From assembly GCA_949357655.1 (NCBI GenBank), contig CASHTG010000012.1:372001-436000 (forward strand): a stretch of DNA of 64,000 nucleotides, in the 5' to 3' direction. Origin of the DNA: Parascedosporium putredinis. Taxonomy: Eukaryota > Ascomycota > Sordariomycetes > Microascales > Microascaceae. The position numbers and the translations under genes were made by a program. The notes under the pieces are model-generated. The model did not search any database. It was not told the origin of the DNA and worked only from the letters and a program-made list of their open reading frames with translations. Shown one piece after another: positions 59,492-64,000 of this stretch. Each line of letters opens with the position of its first letter. The first letter of the stretch is position 1.

Positions 59492-59898
59492 ATAACAAAC
59501 CTACATGCAAGAGAGAGAGACGAAGGGGAAAAAGACTAGAGGTTAGACGACTGTAGTCCGGCTGATAATCCACTATCCCTTTTGTTCTTTCTCGTATCTC
59601 TTCTTTGTTGTTGGAAATTCGATTCTGTTTATATTTTAGGGTTGTTCAAGTAGTCAACTAAAAATGCCACTTTGAATATTGATAAAAGAGACCCGTATCC
59701 CATATTCATCTCTCCTCGACCCTTTGCCTTGCGGCCCTAGATACTCTTTCTCACATTGTCATAAAATCACATGGAACCTCGAGCTGATAAAAAGGTTGGT
59801 ATTCAAACAGCACCAATGTATTTAGAGTCATTATCTTATACATGCCAATCGGTAGGGACAAAAGAAAACGTCATGTTCTCATTTCTCAACCTCTAGCT
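59492..59898. other. Convergent 3' region
   Basis: About 400 AT-rich bases separate the stops of the GMC oxidoreductase and the MDR oxidoreductase. This fits two 3' UTRs and holds no gene. Confidence 0.5.
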
Positions 59899-61405
59899 TC
59901 ATAGCTTAGAGAGATCCTGGGGGTTCTTGATCTCGACAATCAACTTGCCTGGAAGAAAAAAAAAGAAGAAAAAGAGTCATAGTTAGCCTTTTGTCCATAA
60001 CGCTTTCCTATCAAGTTCAAGACAGATGACCCATGGGAGGGGAAAACGTACCAGTGTTAACACCCTTGAAGAGATCGACGAGAGCCTGCTCGGCGTTCTT
60101 CAGACCACCCTTGATGATGGTCTCCTTGCGCTTGATCTTGCCAGCGTTGAGCCACTCGGCAAGCTCTTTCCTGGCAGTGCCGTACTCCTTGATGAAGTCA
60201 AAGACGATGAAGCCCTGCATCTTGATGCGCATGGAGATGACGTTCATGATGTTCTACATGTCGTGCCGCACCGGTCAGTATACCCTTCACACATCCCCTT
60301 TGTTTCTTTATTGCTCCATGGAGACTGCGTACCTTGGGGCCCTGGACATCGGTCACGTTGTACTGGCTGATGCCACCGCACATGACAAACCTGGCGAAAG
60401 GCTTGGCCTGGCCAAGGGCCATGTCGAGGATCTCTCCGCCGACTAGTTCCCATCGGTTAGCAACGAATTCAAGCTCTCTCTCACTGGGTAGGAGACCCAA
60501 TCATGGGAAGCACTTACCATTGTCAAAGTAGACATCGATGTGATCCTTGGTGAGCTCCTTGAACTTGCTCTTGAACTCGGGGTCCTTGTAGTTGAGTCCG
60601 GCATCGAAGCCGAGCTCGTCAACGAGCCACTTGACCTTGTCGTCGCCACCGGCGATACCAATGACCCTCGCGCCCTTGAGCTTGGCAATCTGGCCGGCCA
60701 CGGAACCGGTAGCACCGGCGGCACCGCTGACAACCACGAGGTCGCCGGGCTTAGGGTCGCCAATGTGGAGCATGCCAAAGTAGGCGGTCAGGCCAGTGAG
60801 GCCGAGCACGGAGAGGTGGTCGGGGAGGTGGTCAGAGTCGGCGACGGGCTCGCAGACGCCGGGAGTGCCGGGGTTCAGGACGGCGTACTCGCTCCAGCCG
60901 GCCATGGCGCGGACGACGTCACCGACCTTGATGGACTCGTTCTTGGAGGCAATCACGCGCGCAACGGTGGCGCCGCGCATGATGCCGCCAATGGGGACGG
61001 GAGGCACGTAGGAGCGCTTATCTAGACGTTGAGACGAAAACAGAGTGTGAGACTAAGGTACGTGGGATTTTGGGGAGCGGGGAAGCGGGGAGCTTTGTGC
61101 TAAGATTCCTCACGGAACACCCTGGTGGGCCAACGGGAGGAATTCGGCGATCGGCAGCACGATCCTTTGTGCTCAAAACAGGACCGAATAGACCGCAGCG
61201 GGTATGCATGGGTGAGAAACTAACCATTGAGCCAACCTCGCATAGCAGGGTCGAGAGAGAGGTAGATGTTCTCGATGGCGATCTCGCCATCCTTGAGGTC
61301 GTCGGCAGTAGGGACCTTAGTGCTCTTTTGGTGAAAGGTCTGGCCGGGGATGATGTCGCCCTTGGGCCTCTCGGCGAGGACAATCTGCAAATTTCCCTGG
61401 GACAT
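59899..61405 (-). CDS. MDR-family NADP-dependent oxidoreductase (leukotriene B4 dehydrogenase-like)
   Basis: Five exons, all with good GT-AG borders and consistent phase: 61405-61225, 61021-60518, 60442-60333, 60253-60052 and 59948-59899, giving 348 residues. N-terminal IENIYLSLDPAMRGWL and PPVPIGGIMRG are typical of the zinc-independent medium-chain reductases (PTGR/ZADH/CurA group). The nucleotide-binding motif is VVSGAAGATGSVAGQIAKLK, followed by GIAGGDDKVKWL. VDVYFDN-like HIDVYFDN and MCGGISQYN follow, as does the C-terminal GFIVFDFIKEY. The structural zinc cysteines of alcohol dehydrogenases are absent, as expected. These enzymes reduce the double bond of alpha,beta-unsaturated aldehydes or ketones with NADPH in the cytosol. 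A TATATAG lies about 190 bases upstream. The frame is clean. Substrate is unknown. Confidence 0.92.
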
Positions 61406-64000
61406 GATGTCGGATGTGGGTGGTTTCGTCGTCTGGGGATTCAGTCTTGCAGAAACTACGAGACTGCAAAGGGGGTATCGTAAGGGAAGAGAAGGAACTA
61501 GAGACTATAAGACGCAAACACACAAGAATACGGAACAGGAAATTGGGGACAAGAGGGAGGGGAACAGATTATCAACACATGAGGGAAAGCTATATAGGAG
61601 AGCAGATAGATCATACCCACTCTTTCTCTTTGGTTTTGTTTTTTTCTTTTTCCTTGCGCATCGCATAATAGCTCCGTCCCCTTCCTGAGCCAGCCCCTTC
61701 ACTCCGCATTGCCCCTCTATGCCCCGACAGAGAAGGCAATGTCCCGAGGCACAATTCTGGCTCTAGTCTCAGAGCTCCCTGGGCGGAGATGTCGTCATCC
61801 CTGTTCGCGGAGACTTCTCTCGTCCGTCCCCCACCTCCTTCGCTTGGACCTAAGAGGGAGATAAAGATAGCTTAAAAGAAAACGAAAGAAAAGAAACAAA
61901 AAGAAAAAGGGCAAAGAAAACAACGGCGGGCGGGGACCACAAGGTCTAGTAGAGGTATCAGTTTGTGGCGTGGACGGTGTTTCGGTACTTGCCGATTCAC
62001 ATTCCCAATGCAGTCTTTTCCCCTCCGTTTTCCCCTACCTTTCTTTTTTTTTCTCTCCTCTCCCCACAACAGCAGCTCGCTTCGTGATGTGAAGGATTGA
62101 AGTTTAATGGATCAGCGAGACGGGTTAGGCAGCTCCACCGACGTCTCCGGCCGGGCGAGGACCCGAAAAGAGGTGAGAGGTCCGAAGAAACTGGCTGGTC
62201 CAGCGAATCGGGGCTGACCTTGACCAAGGTGGGCATGGCGCGTCTGGTGGGCCGACACAGGTGCCGCTCTCCGTTCAACGATGCAGGCGCATGTAGGAAG
62301 TATTAATAATATAGTTCTCGGCCCTCATTGAGTCCTTTCGAGCTCGGCCATGGAAGTTTGAGAATTGGCAGGCTGCTTTAGCGTGCTTTGCAATCAAGTG
62401 AGAAGGGGGAGCTCGGAGGCGACAGCGCCGGTTATTAATTTTCTTCCTCTTTCTTTTCTCCGTGCCGAGGGACAATTTTTGCTGGCCTCGCCTCCCCGGG
62501 GGCCCACGGCGCTCCGCGATGGCCGCGATTTTTTTCAGGGGGCGGGGTGTGTGCGCGGACGGTGCAAGATTTCGTTTTGAGGCACAATCTGGAGGAGCTT
62601 TGGAAGTTTTTGGAAGAATCTCCGAAGACGCGGATCAATAGACCGTCCGTCAGCCGAATTGCAGTTGATCACAATTGGCGCCAAACAATAAGACCTATTC
62701 GCAAGCCCTCGCGCTTTCCTCGATCTTTGACTGCAGAGTCTTGAAAAGGGAAGAGCAGGAGCAAGAGGGGCAAGAGCGAGAGAGAATGGAGTGATGTGAT
62801 ACGCCACACACGATAGGGAAGTAAGACAATCTGTGGAGTGTAGTAATATGCAGCCACCACCCAACATCTCGTCTTCGCCCGCGGGCAAAGGGTGGTTCTT
62901 CGCTTCTCATCATCAGTCCAGGACGCAGCAGAAGGGGAAACATGTATGGCGTTGGCCATTGCAACCGCCGCGTGCGTGCATCGGGGTGTCCGCTCTTGCC
63001 GACCGTCCATTTCATATCCTGACCAGAAGCTCGTTTGGATGTCGCAATTGCGAGTGTGTCAGGCTTTGCACCCACCTCGAGCAAGCGATGCGTGCTGTCA
63101 CTGTTACCCCACGGCAGTGCTTGCGTTCACCTGCCCAATCGAGAAGAATGACAGGCGATGGGAGGAATCTGACACTTGCAAGCAAAAGCAGTGGCTGGTG
63201 TCGACGCAACCTAGCTCGCTGGCCTCCACACGCTACAATAGATGGAGTACGTCGATACGACTTTGGCCTGCGAACGCCTATTTGTGCAGCCAGCCCTGGG
63301 TGACATCCCGCACGTTTTCGGAGCCCCTTCCGAGATATTATGCGCCCAGCTATATCAAAGATGTTATAAGAGAGGGAGCGGCTTGCCCGCAGAAACACAG
63401 CATCCCGGTAGGCCATCATCGGATTTCTTCATGCCCTGAACTTGGGTTTGATTGACCGTGCTGCAGCTCGGCGACAACCAGCGCAGTAAGAGGTCCAAAA
63501 ACAACGTGCAATGCTTGGCATTTGGCCCCTCACAAGATCTGCGTGTGTGCATCCTGACAGAACAGGCGTCTATCTCGACTTCTAAGCCAACCCTCTATGC
63601 TCCATGTTGAAGATAACTGTGAGACCTGGGTAGTTTCCACTCGCACCTACCTATCATTTCTTTTTTCTCTTTCTTTTTCTCACTTTGAATTCAGACATAA
63701 TATGTGGCTGGCCCGGCGAACAGTAGCGAACCCGCCGCAAGAGAGGCATCAAATTGATCGTGAGTATTTCACACTGGCTCCCGTGCGGTGGTCCAGGATC
63801 CAAAAATCGCACAGTCAACTTGCAGATAGTCTTTCTCTTGTCCTTCCGCTGTGTCCAATATCTACTCACGAATCGCGATATCGCTGTGATGAGAAATGAG
63901 AGGGCACGTGTCCAGGCTCTGGAGCGAGATGTCTATATAGGCTTTTATGCAACCTTGATCATTTCCCCTTCTCAATCTTTCCCTTTGCCTGTCTTGGGGT
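61406..64000. other. Right-edge region without a recognised gene
   Basis: The first 200 bases are the promoter of the MDR gene, including TATATAG at 61591-61597. Further right, overlapping frames of up to 187 codons near 62.8-63.5 kb lack any domain. A TATATAGG at 63935-63942 could serve a plus-strand gene starting beyond the window. Confidence 0.45.
61591..61597 (-). promoter_or_regulatory. TATA box of the MDR oxidoreductase gene
   Basis: A TATATAG-type element lies about 190 bases before the start codon at 61405 and reads as CTATATAG on the minus strand. Assigned by position and consensus. Confidence 0.4.

Overview
This window looks like nuclear DNA of a filamentous ascomycete (Pezizomycotina, most likely a Sordariomycete). 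The reasons are short GT-AG introns of about 40-220 bases, roughly balanced base composition, CT-rich leaders before start codons, and protein families typical of moulds: a HET-domain protein, a cutinase, a GMC oxidoreductase, an ACS-type MFS permease and GPI-anchored cysteine-rich proteins. I see no ribosomal RNA, intact tRNA, CRISPR array or intact transposon. About fourteen genes can be supported in 64 kb, separated by long stretches with no convincing gene.

Layout. 0-4 kb: no gene. 4.3-5.5 kb (+): secreted HNH/DUF1524 nuclease. 7.1-12.1 kb (-): large Sec7-PH Arf exchange factor. 16.5-18.2 kb (+): C2H2/C2HC zinc-finger protein. 20.6-21.9 kb (-): divergent REI1-like zinc-finger protein. 25.3-28.9 kb: three small secreted or cell-surface proteins (DUF4360-like; eight-cysteine GPI protein; granulin-like GPI protein). 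30.8-31.8 kb (-): GNAT acetyltransferase of the LYC1 type. 33.5-34.9 kb (+): cutinase with an unusual acidic and Thr/Val-rich tail. 37.7-39.7 kb (+): HET-domain protein. 42.2-42.9 kb: a possible broken ankyrin-like remnant. 45.2-47.0 kb (+): sugar transporter. 52.4-54.2 kb (+): ACS-family (allantoate-permease-like) transporter. 57.5-59.5 kb (+): secreted GMC oxidoreductase, converging on a five-exon MDR-type NADP oxidoreductase at 59.9-61.4 kb (-).

The most important caveat is that many genes are broken by apparent loss of one base, sometimes two, mostly in runs of C (or G on the other strand), while domains continue intact in the next frame. I located more than fifteen such sites in nine genes. 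On the plus strand every frame change but one is the -1 type, and the exception fits loss of two. Four genes (both MFS transporters, the MDR enzyme and the granulin-like protein) plus the DUF4360-like gene read cleanly. I interpret this as homopolymer under-calling in the assembly rather than pseudogenisation, so the broken genes are annotated as single loci.

Functionally the window leans towards outside-facing biology: secreted hydrolases and oxidoreductases, cell-wall proteins, two nutrient transporters and one allorecognition (HET) gene. There is no biosynthetic core enzyme and no clear new multi-gene system. The observations most worth following are the homopolymer pattern, the cutinase tail, the small-secreted-protein trio and the ankyrin-like remnant.
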